A stretch of 64,000 bases of DNA. Origin: Comamonas odontotermitis. Lineage in GTDB: Bacteria; Pseudomonadota; Gammaproteobacteria; Burkholderiales; Burkholderiaceae_C. Below, piece after piece: positions 16,060 to 26,400 of the stretch. The position numbers were made by a program, and so were the translations under genes. The stretch spans positions 1,488,001-1,552,000 of the forward strand of contig NZ_CP083451.1 in the NCBI RefSeq assembly GCF_020080045.1, written 5' to 3'. The notes under the pieces were generated by a model that ran no database searches, had not been told where the DNA came from, and saw only the letters and a list, made by a program, of their open reading frames with translations. Every line of letters begins with the position of its first letter. Positions within the stretch are counted from its first letter, which is position 1.

Positions 16060-17832
16060 TTATCTTGAAAACGAATGGTTACGATTTCCTCGCCCACCAT
16101 TGCCGCCATTGCGATTGCCGCCGCCAAAGCCGCCACGACGGCCGCGTTCGGCCATGCTGTCTACGCTGGTGCGCATGGGGTCGGGTTGCGCAGCGCCGCT
16201 GCGGCGGTGATCGCGGCCATCCACGGTGCCACCAAACTGGGTACCCAGATGGGCATCGGCGCGGGGCTGGCGCTCATCCTGGCGTGGAGCGCGCGGGCCG
16301 CTGTGGCGCGGATTGGCACCCTGTGGGTGGCGCGGCTGTGCACCTTGGCCACCTGGCCGACGTGCCTCTCCGGAGCCGCGCGGGCCCTGGCGGTTGGCAT
16401 CACGGCGTGGAGGGCGCTGGTCGCGGCGAGGCTGCTCTGCGCCTGCGGGCTCGAATTCGCCGTTGGCTTCTGCGCGAGGGGCCGCACCGCGCTTGGCGTT
16501 GCGTTGGCCGCCATTGGCATTGCCTGCGGTGCCCGTGCCGCGGGTCGACTTGGTCGTGCGGATGCGCTCCATCATTTCCTGGCGCGCAGCCTTGGCAGCC
16601 GCTTGCATCACATCACGGCTTGGTGGCTTGCCGGCACCGCCCCAGATGGTTTGCCGGCCCATGGCGATGGGTTCGGCCTTTTCGCCTTCTTCAGGGCCAA
16701 AGCCGTCGATCACCTGCACCGGGATTTCCTGCTTGGTGAAGCGCTCGATGTCCATCATGAAGCCTTCTTCATCCATGCACACCAGGCTCACGGCATTGCC
16801 TTCGCGACCGGCGCGGCCCGTGCGGCCGATGCGGTGCACGTAGTCTTCCGAGACATTGGGGATCTCGTAGTTCACCACGTTGGGCAGCTCGTCGATGTCG
16901 ATGCCGCGTGCTGCAATGTCAGTCGCGACCAGGGCGCGCAGATCACCCGTCTTGAAGCCTTCGAGGGCCTGGGTGCGTGCGCTTTGGCTCTTGTTGCCGT
17001 GCAGGGCCATGGCAGAGACGCCATTCTTGGTCAGAAAATCAGCCACATTGTTGGCGCCAAACTTGGTGCGCGTGAACACCAGCACCTGGCTCCAGTTGTT
17101 TTCCTGGATGATGTGCAGCAGCACCTGCTTTTTCTTGCCGCGGCCCACAGGGTGGATCACCTGCTTGATGCGCTGCACCGTGGTGTTGCGCGGGGTGACC
17201 TGGATGGACTGCGGGTTCTTCAGCAGGCCATTGGCCAGTTCGCGGATCTCGTCGCTGAAGGTGGCGGAGAACAGCAGGCTCTGCTTGTCCTTGGGCACCA
17301 GGGCCAGCACCTTCTTCACATCGTGGATGAAGCCCATGTCCAGCATGCGGTCGGCTTCGTCCAGCACCAGGATTTCCACGGTGGACAGGTCCAGAAAGCC
17401 TTGCTGCTGCAGATCCAGCAGACGGCCAGGCGTGGCCACCAGTACGTCGATACCTTTTTTGATGCGGTCGATCTGTGGCTTCATGCCAACGCCGCCAAAG
17501 ATGACGGTGGATTGGATGTCCAGATGCGTTGCATAGTGGCGCACGTTCTCTTCCACCTGGGCTGCCAGCTCGCGGGTGGGCGCCAGGATCAGCGCGCGGA
17601 TGGCCTTGCCGCCCCATTTGTTGCGGCTACCTTCGGATTGGGTGAGGCGGTGCAGCAAGGGCAGCGTGAACGCTGCGGTCTTGCCGGTGCCGGTCTGTGC
17701 ACCGGCCAACAGGTCTCCACCTTGGAGCACCACGGGAATGGCCTGGGCCTGGATGGGGGTAGGGGCGTCATAGCCCTGCTCGCGCACAGCCTGCACAATG
17801 GCTGGTGCCAGATTCAGTTCTTCAAATGTCAT
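16060..17832 (-). CDS. rhlE: DEAD-box ATP-dependent RNA helicase RhlE
   Basis: The product is 590 residues from ATG 17832 ([16 protein letters not shown]); a TTG 18 bases upstream is possible. All helicase motifs are present: Q motif [10 protein letters not shown], Walker [22 protein letters not shown], and [10 protein letters not shown]. From about residue 400 the C-terminus is a basic, Arg/Gly/Asn-rich low-complexity tail ending GNRNHSFSR, typical of beta-proteobacterial RhlE and used for RNA binding. It acts in ribosome maturation and RNA decay. It is divergent from ettA, another ribosome-linked gene. Confidence 0.93.
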   Translation of the reverse strand: MTFEELNLAPAIVQAVREQGYDAPTPIQAQAIPVVLQGGDLLAGAQTGTGKTAAFTLPLLHRLTQSEGSRNKWGGKAIRALILAPTRELAAQVEENVRHYATHLDIQSTVIFGGVGMKPQIDRIKKGIDVLVATPGRLLDLQQQGFLDLSTVEILVLDEADRMLDMGFIHDVKKVLALVPKDKQSLLFSATFSDEIRELANGLLKNPQSIQVTPRNTTVQRIKQVIHPVGRGKKKQVLLHIIQENNWSQVLVFTRTKFGANNVADFLTKNGVSAMALHGNKSQSARTQALEGFKTGDLRALVATDIAARGIDIDELPNVVNYEIPNVSEDYVHRIGRTGRAGREGNAVSLVCMDEEGFMMDIERFTKQEIPVQVIDGFGPEEGEKAEPIAMGRQTIWGGAGKPPSRDVMQAAAKAARQEMMERIRTTKSTRGTGTAGNANGGQRNAKRGAAPRAEANGEFEPAGAEQPRRDQRPPRRDANRQGPRGSGEARRPGGQGAQPRHPQGANPRHSGPRAPRQDERQPRADAHLGTQFGGTVDGRDHRRSGAAQPDPMRTSVDSMAERGRRGGFGGGNRNGGNGGRGNRNHSFSR

Positions 17833-18086
17833 TGGATCAGATGCGTCCAACCTGGACGCTGGGTATCAGCCTTGTCTCAGCAATTTCTTGGAGTTATTGC
17901 CGCCAGTCAAAGGCAGATGGGTTCAAAGAGTGGAGCCTGGAACTGATGTCCGTCGTCCCCAGCATTAGCGCTGAAGTCCTAGGCAACTGGAGCCTTTGAC
18001 TGGGGGTATTGTCGCATGCACCGATAATCCTGGGGTGGCCGCGACCAAAAATCGCATATTTTTTTACTGATTTACCAAAACAACAC

Positions 18087-19748
18087 ATGGCTCAATACGT
18101 TTTTTCGATGAACAACGTCACCAAGACGGTTCCTCCGAAGCGACAGATTCTGAAGGGCATTTCGCTCAGCTTCTTCCCCGGTGCCAAGATCGGCGTGCTG
18201 GGCCTGAACGGCTCTGGCAAATCGTCGCTGCTCAAGATCATGGCGGGCGTGGACAAGGAGTTCGAAGGAGAGGCCATTCCCATGCAGGGCCTGTCCATCG
18301 GCTACCTGCCGCAGGAGCCACAGCTCAACCCCGAGCACACCGTGCGCCAGGCCGTGGAAGAAGCCATGGCCGAGGTGAACAACGCCAAGGCGCGCCTGGA
18401 AGAGGTGTATGCCGCCTATGCCGAAGAAGACGCCGATTTTGATGCGCTGGCTGCGGAGCAAGGCCAGCTCGAAGCCATCATTGCAGCTGCTGGCACTGAT
18501 TCGGAACACCAGCTCGAAATCGCAGCGGATGCGCTGCGCCTGCCGCCATGGGATGCCATCGTTGGCAAGCTCTCCGGTGGTGAAAAGCGCCGCGTCGCGC
18601 TGTGCAAGCTGCTGTTGTCCAAACCCGACATGCTGCTGCTCGACGAACCCACCAACCACTTGGATGCGGAATCCGTCGACTGGCTGGAGCAGTTCCTGCA
18701 CCGCTTCAGCGGCACCGTCGTGGCCATTACCCACGACCGCTACTTCCTCGACAACGCCGCCGAGTGGATTCTGGAACTGGATCGGGGCCACGGCATTCCC
18801 TACAAGGGCAATTATTCCGATTGGCTCTTGCAGAAGGGCAACCGTCTGGAGCAGGAACAGAAGGGCGAGGAAGCCCGTGCCAAGGCGCTGAAGAAAGAGC
18901 TGGAATGGGTGCGCCAGAACGCCAAGGGGCGCCAGGCCAAGTCCAAGGCCCGTATTGCCCGCTTCGAAGAGCTGAGCGACTACGAATACCAGCAGCGCAA
19001 CGAGACGCAGGAAATCTTCATTCCTGTGGCCGAGCGCCTGGGCAGCCGCGTGATCGAGTTCAAGAACGTCTCCAAGGCCTTTGGCGACCGTCTGCTGATC
19101 GACAACCTGAGCATGAACATTCCCGCTGGTGCCATCGTCGGCATCATCGGCCCCAATGGTGCGGGCAAGTCGACCCTGTTCAAGCTGATTGCAGGCAAGG
19201 AGCAGCCCGATTCCGGTGAAGTCGACATCGGCCAGACCGTGAAGATGGCCTATGTGGAACAGAGCCGCGATGCCCTCTCCGATGAAAAGACGGTGTGGGA
19301 AGACATCTCCGGCGGCCTCGATATCATCAATGTGGGCAAGTTCCAGATGGCTTCGCGCGCCTATGCCGGGCGTTTCAACTTCAATGGTCAGGACCAGCAG
19401 AAAAAGGTCGGCAACCTCTCCGGCGGGGAACGAGGCCGCCTGCACCTGGCAAAGACCTTGATCCAGGGGGGCAACGTGCTGCTGCTGGACGAGCCGTCCA
19501 ATGACCTGGACGTGGAAACCCTGCGTGCGCTGGAAGACGCTTTGCTGGAATATGCAGGTACTGTGTTGGTGATTTCCCACGACCGTTGGTTCCTTGATCG
19601 CATCGCTACCCATATCCTTGCTGCAGAAGGGGATAGCCAATGGGTATTTTTTGATGGAAACTATCAAGAATACGAAATTGATAAGAAGAAGCGGTTGGGT
19701 GAAGAAGGGGCGGCGCCAAAGCGTATGCGCTACAAAGCCCTGAAGTAA
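18087..19748 (+). CDS. ettA: energy-dependent translational throttle protein EttA (ABC-F)
   Basis: The product is 553 residues from ATG 18087 (MAQYVFSMNNVTKTVPPKRQ), close to the E. coli EttA length. There are two ATPase domains, with Walker A GLNGSGKS and GPNGAGKS, signatures LSGGEKRR and LSGGERGR, and DEPTNHLD / DEPSNDLD. There is no membrane domain, as expected for ABC-F proteins. The arm insertion in domain 1 (residues about 95-140) is of EttA type. It binds the ribosomal E site and gates the first elongation steps according to ATP/ADP. Confidence 0.95.
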   Translation: MAQYVFSMNNVTKTVPPKRQILKGISLSFFPGAKIGVLGLNGSGKSSLLKIMAGVDKEFEGEAIPMQGLSIGYLPQEPQLNPEHTVRQAVEEAMAEVNNAKARLEEVYAAYAEEDADFDALAAEQGQLEAIIAAAGTDSEHQLEIAADALRLPPWDAIVGKLSGGEKRRVALCKLLLSKPDMLLLDEPTNHLDAESVDWLEQFLHRFSGTVVAITHDRYFLDNAAEWILELDRGHGIPYKGNYSDWLLQKGNRLEQEQKGEEARAKALKKELEWVRQNAKGRQAKSKARIARFEELSDYEYQQRNETQEIFIPVAERLGSRVIEFKNVSKAFGDRLLIDNLSMNIPAGAIVGIIGPNGAGKSTLFKLIAGKEQPDSGEVDIGQTVKMAYVEQSRDALSDEKTVWEDISGGLDIINVGKFQMASRAYAGRFNFNGQDQQKKVGNLSGGERGRLHLAKTLIQGGNVLLLDEPSNDLDVETLRALEDALLEYAGTVLVISHDRWFLDRIATHILAAEGDSQWVFFDGNYQEYEIDKKKRLGEEGAAPKRMRYKALK

Positions 19749-19758
19749 AGCCAACCAC

Positions 19759-19791
19759 CGCCCGCCGCTTCGCGCAAGTGCCGGGCGTTTT
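19759..19791 (+). terminator. probable terminator of ettA
   Basis: CGCCCG pairs with CGGGCG across a 17-nt GC-rich loop, followed by TTTTACTTT. It is moderate in strength and sits just before the DUF1631 gene. Confidence 0.5.
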
Positions 19792-19811
19792 ACTTTGGGG
19801 GAGTGATTACC

Positions 19812-21752
19812 GTGGAACAGCGCGCAGCATCCGTATTCGATACCTGCCTGGAGCAGGCTTTGCAGGAGGCAGAGCCCTTGATGAAGGCCATGGGCAATGC
19901 CGCCCTGGCCTCTTTGCGGGCCAAGTTGTTGGATTCAGCCAACAGTCATCAGGAACCGGTTCTGCAAGATGCCATGGAGCAGCTCAAGCGCCGCCGAGAC
20001 ACCTTGCCGGTAGGTTACGCCAGGCGGCTGCGCGAGCTGGCCTTTCTGATTGCACAGGGAAAAACGGCCGATTACCACCAGTTGATGGGGGGGGACGGCA
20101 TGGCCTTTGCTGGTGTGCTGGAGTCGGAGATGCTGCGGGCCCAGATCGAGTGGGGCCGTGCCCAGATCAGCCTGCTGCAGCAGACCGAGGAAAGCAGGAC
20201 TGCACTGGAGCGTGTGTACCAGCCGCTGCGCAAGATCACCCGCTACTGGCGCAATGGCAATCCGCTGCACCACACGGTGTACCTGGACAGCCTGCAGGCG
20301 AGCCTGCAGGACCAGGGCATCTCCATCGAAGTGACTTCGCTCTTCCTCGCCGACATGGTGGGCGTGATGGCCGATCACCTGCAGATCAGCTACCGGCGCA
20401 TCATGACTTTGGCGATGAACAGCTATGCCGAGCTGCTCTCCAAGGCCGAAGCAAAGCGCCAGGCGGATAAAGCCAATACCAAGGCGTTTGCGCGCAAATT
20501 GAAAAAGCTGTTCGCGATACCGGAGCATTGCCCGGTGGGCGCCGTGCGTGCCTACAAGCGGCTGATCCCCGTGCTGGAGCGCCTGTCGGAGCACGATGCC
20601 GGCTTCTGGACGGATGCAGCGCACCCGGCGCGCCTGCTGGTGCAGGCCATCGTGGACAAGGCCACCACATTGAAAGAGGGCGGCAGCACCGTGTCTTACC
20701 CGCAGTTTCCGGGCGTGGTCTTGGAGACGGTCGAGACCTTGTCGGCGCTCAAGCTGCCAGCCAGCGCGGATTTTGCGCAGGCGCTGGTGCGGTTGAATGC
20801 TGCCGCACCCGTGGCACCCCGCAAGACGCCTGTCAGCATCAGGGCTGGCCTTGTCGGCGAGCCCAGCAGCATGCCCATGGAAAGCCAATGGGATGCCTCC
20901 GAGCTGATCAGCATCCATCCCGAATCCGAACTGGCGGCATCGGATGGCGTCGGCCTGGAATCTGCACTCGCACCGCTGGCAGAGCCATCAGCACGCGCCA
21001 CGCCTGCAGGCAGTGCGCAACCGGCGCACGCAGGCAGCCTTGACGCCATGGAGCAGGACGTCATGGCCATGGTGGCTGTGCATGTGCGCAGCATTGACGT
21101 TGATCCGGCGGTACTGGCGGTGCTCACCAATGCCTGGCCCCGGGTGCTGTACCAGACAGCACAACGCGCGGGCATGGATTCGTCGAGCTTCCGCGCCTAC
21201 CGCCAGGTGGTGCCCGAGGTGCTGGCATTGGCTGATGCCCACGCCGGAGCCGGGGTACGCATCGAAACGGACATGCTGATCCCGTCCTTGCTGACCCGTC
21301 TGAAATCGGGGCTGACCGGCATTGGCTGGATGCCGGAGCGGATTGCACCTGTACTGACTGCGGTGGCCCATATGGCACCCAGTGCCATTGTGGAGTTGCA
21401 GGTCGTGCAGGAGGATGAGGTGGCCGAGGTAGCAGAGGTGGTCAGCGGCTCACCGCAGGCACCCGCTGCCGTGGCGCAGGCACCCGCTGCCGCGCCTGTT
21501 TCGGTGGCGCAAGCAGCTCCGGCGGCCCCAGCCGCTTCGGGTGCAGCAGGCCTGCACATATGTGGTCGCAAGGTGCAAAAAGGGGTGCGCCTGGAGTTCC
21601 TCAGCCGTGGTGAATGGGTTGCCAAGGAGCTGAGCTGGTCCAACCCGCAGGCGACGATGTTCCTGTTCACGGCCAGCAATGGCGCCAACCAGTCCATTAC
21701 CCGGCGCATGCTTGAAAAGCTTGAGCAGGAGCGAGCCGTTCGCGCCACCTGA
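19812..21752 (+). CDS. DUF1631 family protein
   Basis: The product is 646 residues from GTG 19812, which has GGGGGA at a suitable distance; the GTG at 19803 touches that site. The N-terminal 340 residues are helical and match DUF1631 (LSLAQ-free core with VYQPLRKITRYWRNGNPLHH and FLADMVGVMADHLQISYRRI). Then come a low-complexity linker rich in Ala/Pro and a second helical part (SIDVDPAVLAVLTNAWPRVL). A C-terminal PilZ-like beta segment follows (GVRLEFLSRGEWVAKELSWS, then MFLFTASNG). This family is common in Burkholderiales. The PilZ-like end hints at cyclic-di-GMP or regulatory binding, but function is unknown. Confidence 0.8.
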   Translation: MEQRAASVFDTCLEQALQEAEPLMKAMGNAALASLRAKLLDSANSHQEPVLQDAMEQLKRRRDTLPVGYARRLRELAFLIAQGKTADYHQLMGGDGMAFAGVLESEMLRAQIEWGRAQISLLQQTEESRTALERVYQPLRKITRYWRNGNPLHHTVYLDSLQASLQDQGISIEVTSLFLADMVGVMADHLQISYRRIMTLAMNSYAELLSKAEAKRQADKANTKAFARKLKKLFAIPEHCPVGAVRAYKRLIPVLERLSEHDAGFWTDAAHPARLLVQAIVDKATTLKEGGSTVSYPQFPGVVLETVETLSALKLPASADFAQALVRLNAAAPVAPRKTPVSIRAGLVGEPSSMPMESQWDASELISIHPESELAASDGVGLESALAPLAEPSARATPAGSAQPAHAGSLDAMEQDVMAMVAVHVRSIDVDPAVLAVLTNAWPRVLYQTAQRAGMDSSSFRAYRQVVPEVLALADAHAGAGVRIETDMLIPSLLTRLKSGLTGIGWMPERIAPVLTAVAHMAPSAIVELQVVQEDEVAEVAEVVSGSPQAPAAVAQAPAAAPVSVAQAAPAAPAASGAAGLHICGRKVQKGVRLEFLSRGEWVAKELSWSNPQATMFLFTASNGANQSITRRMLEKLEQERAVRAT

Positions 21753-22049
21753 TCCGGCTCCTTCACACTGAGGCTGGAACCGCCTTGCGCCGCAGCGCCG
21801 GTGCGTCGTTACGCCGGGGCGGCATGCAGGCGTGGGGCAAGGCCTTTGACAACCGGGTTCGCGACCGGTGACTGCTCGCCTGCCCATCCATGCATGCATG
21901 GCTGCACGCCAAGGCCCCGGTTCCGCTGGATGGCCCATGGCACAATGGCGGCCATTGGTGGTTTCCGGGCAATTACGACCGGCGCCACCTGCCGTCATGT
22001 GCGGCTGCGGGCAACGATCCTGCCGCTGTGCATGCAGCGCCACACCCGG

Positions 22050-22208
22050 TGAGCCTCTGCAAAAATCCCTGCCGTGGTCTGAGCGTGGTCTCGGGCGACC
22101 CGCTGCATTGTCTTTTCGTCGATAACGATGGTTATTGGCTTCAAAAGACGCTTTGCGGCGAGTCCCGATCCACGTTCAGCCCATCTGGCGAGGGTTCTGC
22201 AGGGGATC
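22050..22208. mobile_element. palindromic MITE, copy 2 (diverged)
   Basis: The left end GAGCCTCTGCAAAAATCCCTGCC... and right end GGCGAGGGTTCTGCAGGGGATCC match copy 1, as does much of the interior (GTCTCGGGCGA, CCATCTGGCGAGGGTT). The central stem has changed on both sides in step: GTCTTTT pairs with AAAAGAC and ATAAC with GTTAT, so the hairpin is conserved. No clear target duplication remains. It lies just upstream of the tctC gene start. The 298 bases before it (21753-22050) hold no gene that I can see. Confidence 0.7.
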
Positions 22209-22263
22209 CCTGGCAAACAAACCGGTCTGCCGTGCTCAGCGGCAGGCTCTCAAGGGGACAAAC

Positions 22264-23286
22264 ATGAGCCATATTTCTCGCCGCGCCCAGGGCCTGGGCA
22301 ATGCCGCATCGCGCCGTACCGTTCTGGCCGCTGCACTGCTGGGTGCCAGCGCCCTGGTGCCTTTGGCCGCGCAGGCAGCCGACGTCAAAAAATACCCGGA
22401 GCGCCCCGTGCGCGTGGTGGTCGGCTTTTCTGCCGGCGGCACCACCGATGTGGTGGCCCGCATCATGGCCAAGGAACTGACGGCCGAGCTCGGCCAGTCG
22501 TTCGTGATCGACAACAAGCCCGGTGCGGGCAGCAACATCGCCACCGAACAGGTGGCGCGCGCTGAGCCCGATGGCTACACCTTGCTGTTTGTCGCGGTGA
22601 CCAGCGCCATCAACCAGACGCTGTACCCCAAGGTGCGTTTTGACCTCGTCAAGGACTTTGCGCCGGTCGCCCTGGGCGCCAAGGTGCCCAATGTGCTGGT
22701 GGTCAACCCCAGCGTGCCCGTCAAGAACGTGCAGGAGCTGATCGCCTACGCCAAGGCCAACCCGGACAAGGTGTCCTACGCTTCTTCCGGCAGCGGCACC
22801 TCCATCCACATGGCGGGTGAACTGTTCAAGCTGCGCACCGGCCTCAAGACCCAGCACATTCCCTACAAGGGCAGCGCCCCCGCGCTCACCGACCTGATGG
22901 CTGGCCAGGTGCAATTCATGTTCGACAACATGCCCTCGTCGTGGCCGCATGTGATGAACGGCAAACTCAAGGCGTTGGCGGTTACCACCAGCAAGCGCTC
23001 GCCCACGGCGCCTGACCTGCCCACCATGGAAGAAAGCGGTATCAAACCGTTTGATGTATCTTCGTGGTTCGGCCTGATCGCCCCTGCAGGTACGCCGCCC
23101 GAGGTGGTCAACAAGCTCAATGCCGCCATGAACAAGGCCTTTGACAAGCCCGAGGTAAAGGAAGCCTATGCCAAGCTGGGCGCCGTGTCGGAAAAGAACA
23201 CCCCCGAGCAGTTCGGCGTTTTCATCAAATCGGAAGTGGCCAGCTGGGCGCCTGTGGTCAAATCCTCGGGTGCCACGGTGGATTGA
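22264..23286 (+). CDS. Bug/TctC-family periplasmic solute-binding protein
   Basis: The product is 340 residues; AAGGGGA precedes ATG 22264. The N-terminus SRRTVLAAALLGASALVPLA is a signal peptide, possibly Tat-type, from the twin arginine-like start RRAQG...SRRTV. The mature part is a Bug domain: RPVRVVVGFSAGGTTDVVAR, GAGSNIATEQVARAEPDGYT and FDVSSWFGLIAPAGTPPEVV. Such proteins bind carboxylates or aromatic acids, often without an adjacent transporter, as here. The ligand cannot be assigned. The MITE copy ends 55 bases upstream and may have brought or disrupted regulatory sequence. Confidence 0.9.
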   Translation: MSHISRRAQGLGNAASRRTVLAAALLGASALVPLAAQAADVKKYPERPVRVVVGFSAGGTTDVVARIMAKELTAELGQSFVIDNKPGAGSNIATEQVARAEPDGYTLLFVAVTSAINQTLYPKVRFDLVKDFAPVALGAKVPNVLVVNPSVPVKNVQELIAYAKANPDKVSYASSGSGTSIHMAGELFKLRTGLKTQHIPYKGSAPALTDLMAGQVQFMFDNMPSSWPHVMNGKLKALAVTTSKRSPTAPDLPTMEESGIKPFDVSSWFGLIAPAGTPPEVVNKLNAAMNKAFDKPEVKEAYAKLGAVSEKNTPEQFGVFIKSEVASWAPVVKSSGATVD

Positions 23287-23482
23287 TGGGGCATGCCGCG
23301 CGTAGCGGCCACCGCAATCTATCAAAACGAGAGCTGTCAGCGCTTGTTGGTGTTGGATTTCATGGTGTTTAAATTCTGAAATCAAGCAATGACACGCGCG
23401 GACAGCTATTATTTTTTTATAGCCAACCCCTGGGTGGTGTGGCGTGCCATGTTTTCCGCCCTGCAGGACTGATCCGCCATCG

Positions 23483-26400
23483 ATGAACGCCCCCGTATCG
23501 CCAGCCATCACCCCCGGTCTGATGGTGATCCACAGCAACCACCCCGAAGCCCTGCGCGATCTGGTGGTGGCCTGGATGCGGCGCTACCCGCTCGCGCCGC
23601 TGGAGAGCGAAACCATTCTGGTGCAGAGCAATGGCATCGCGCAGTGGCTCAAGCTGTCGCTGGCGCAGCCCGTGGCGCAAGGCGGCTGTGGGGTGACGGC
23701 TGCCGTCGATGTGCAGCTGCCCGCGCAGTTTCTGTGGCGCGCCTACCGCACCGTGCTGGGCAAGCACCAGGTGCCCGAGATTTCGCCGCTCGACAAGCAA
23801 CCGCTGACCTGGCGGCTGATGCACCTGCTGCCTCAGTTGCTGCAGCAGGACACCTTTGCCGCGCTGCGCCGCTTTCTGCAGGATGATGGCGACCAGCGCA
23901 AGCGCTACCAGCTGGCCGAGCGCATTGCCGATTTGTTCGACCAGTACCAGGTCTACCGTGCAGACTGGCTCGAAGACTGGGCGCAGGGCCGCGATGTGCT
24001 GCGCACGGCCAGAGGCGGCGAGGCACCACTCGCGGCAGACCAGCGCTGGCAGGCCGCGCTGTGGCGCAGCCTGCTGGGCGACGTAGGCACTGCAGGCATG
24101 CAGACCAGCCGCGCTGCCGTGCACCAGCAGTTTCTGGGCTTCTGGCAGGCACCGCACACCACACCCCTGGGGTTGCCGCGCCGCATTGTGGTGTTCGGTA
24201 TCTCGTCCATGCCTGCCCAGACCTTGCAGGCACTGGCTGCCATTTCTTCTACCTGCCAGGTGCTGCTGTGCGTGCACAACCCGTGCCGCCACCATTGGTC
24301 GGACATCGTGGCCGACAAGGACCTGCTGCGCCACCAGTACCGCCGCCAGGCCCGCAAGCGCAGCATGGCCCATGTGCTGAGCGATGACGAACTGCACCAG
24401 CATGCCCACCCCCTGTTGGCAGCCTGGGGCAAGCAGGGGCGCGATTACATCCATCTGATCGACGAGTTTGATGACTCGCGCCAATGCGCAGCGCAACTGG
24501 CACCCATCAACGGTGGCCGCATCGACCTGTTCAGCGACGATGAACCTCGCCACATGCTGGCCCAGTTGCAGGACGACATTCTGGACCTGCGACCGCTCGC
24601 AGAAAGCCGCGCGCGCTGGCCGGTGTTCTCGCCTGTGCAGGACGGCACCATCCGCTTTGCGACGGCTTTCAGCCCGCAGCGCGAGGTGGAAGCCCTGCAC
24701 GACCAGCTGCTGGCGCGCATGGATGCCGACCCCGCGCTTGCGCCGCGCGACATCATCGTGATGGTGCCGGACATCAACGACTACGCGCCGCATATCGAGG
24801 CCGTGTTTGGCCGCATCGGCCGCGACGACCCGCGCTACATCCCCTACACCGTGGCAGACCAGGGCCAGCGCGGCCGCGCGCCGCTGCTGGTGGCGCTGGA
24901 GCATGTGCTGGCCATGCCGGAGAGCCGCTTTGCCGTCAGCGAAATTCTGGATCTGCTGGCGGTGGACGCCGTGCGCCAGCGCTTTGGCATTGGTGAAAGC
25001 GATGTGCCGCTGCTGCACCGCTGGATCGAAGGCGCGGGCGTGCGCTGGGGGCTGGATGGCGCGCAGCGCGCGCGCATCGGCCTTGCACAGGCCGGAGAAA
25101 CCAACAGCTGGCGCTTTGGCCTGCGCCGCATGCTGCTGGGTTTTGCCGTGGGGCAGGGCGAGGCGCTGGCAGACATCGAGCCGTACGACGAAATTGGCGG
25201 CCTCGATGCCGTGGCGCTGGGCGGGCTGGCCGCGCTGCTGCGCGCGCTGGAGCAATCCTGCACCCTGCTGGCCGAGCCGGTGTCGCCTGAGGAATGGGTG
25301 GAGCGCGCCCGCACCGTGCTGGAGCTGCTGCTGGCACCCCGCCAGGAGCGCGAAAGCCTGCTGCGCGATCAGCTGCTGCAGGGGCTGGACAAATGGCTCA
25401 CCCAGTGCAAGGTCGCGGAGTTTGCAGACGCGGTGCCGCTGTCGGTGCTGCGCGAGGTGTGGCTGGCGGGCATGGATGCTGGCAGCCTCAACCAGCGCTT
25501 CATGGCGGGCTCGGTGAGCTTCTGCTCGCTGATGCCGATGCGGGCGATCCCGTTCAAGCTCGTGTGCCTGCTGGGCATGAACGACGGCGCCTACCCGCGC
25601 CCCGTCTCCGTACTCGATTTTGACCTGATGCGCCAGGAATACCGGCCGGGCGACCGCTCGCGCCGCGACGACGACCGCTACCTGCTGCTGGAAGCCGTGC
25701 TCTCGGCGCGCGAGCAGCTCTACATCAGCTGGGTGGGGCGCAGCATCCGCGACAGCACCGTGCGGCCTGCCTCGGTGCTGGTTGGCCAGTTGCGCGACCA
25801 TCTTTCACAAGGCTGGCGACTGGCGGGGGGTGGCGAGGCGCCGGACGGCAGCCAGCCGCCCACCGACGCGGAGCGCGCACGCATGCTTGCCGCCATCACG
25901 CTGGAACACCCGCTGCAGGCCTTCAGCCCGCGTTACTTCGCGCAGCCTATGGCAGGCGGCAACCCCACGGGCAGCCTGTTCACCTATGCGCAGGAATGGC
26001 ACGGCGTGCATGCGCCTGCAATTCTTGATGAATATCAAGAGGCAGGCGCAGGTCTGCTGCCGATGGAGGAGCGCGATACCGCAGTGGGATTGCGCATGCT
26101 GCAGGACTTTGCCCTGCAACCCGTGCAGGCCTTCTTCCGCCAGCGCCTGCGCGTCTACTTTGCCGAGGAAGACCTGACCAGCCAGGACGACGAAATGTTC
26201 ACCCCCGATGGCCTGCAGGCCTGGCAGTTGCAGGCCCGCCTGCTGGCGGATGTGCAGCCCTGGCTGGAGTCGCAGGACGCCCAGGCCCTGCAGGGCCAGA
26301 GTCTGCCGGGCGATCTGGCAGCGCAGCTGGCACTGTCAGCAGCCCGCCTGCAGCGCGAAGGCATGCTGCCGCTGCAAGGTTTTGCCGAATGTGCGGTGCA

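Noticed and set aside
16075..17946. 623-codon open frame on the plus strand opposite rhlE
   Set aside because: The minus strand encodes a complete DEAD-box helicase; the antisense frame is a by-product of GC-rich codon use, low in recognisable motifs and without a ribosome site.
18072..19754. 560-codon frame opposite ettA
   Set aside because: Antisense to a complete ABC-F gene with all ATPase motifs; no start signal and no protein family.
23417..25801. 794-codon minus frame opposite recC
   Set aside because: His/Gln/Arg-rich shadow translation typical of antisense to GC-rich genes.
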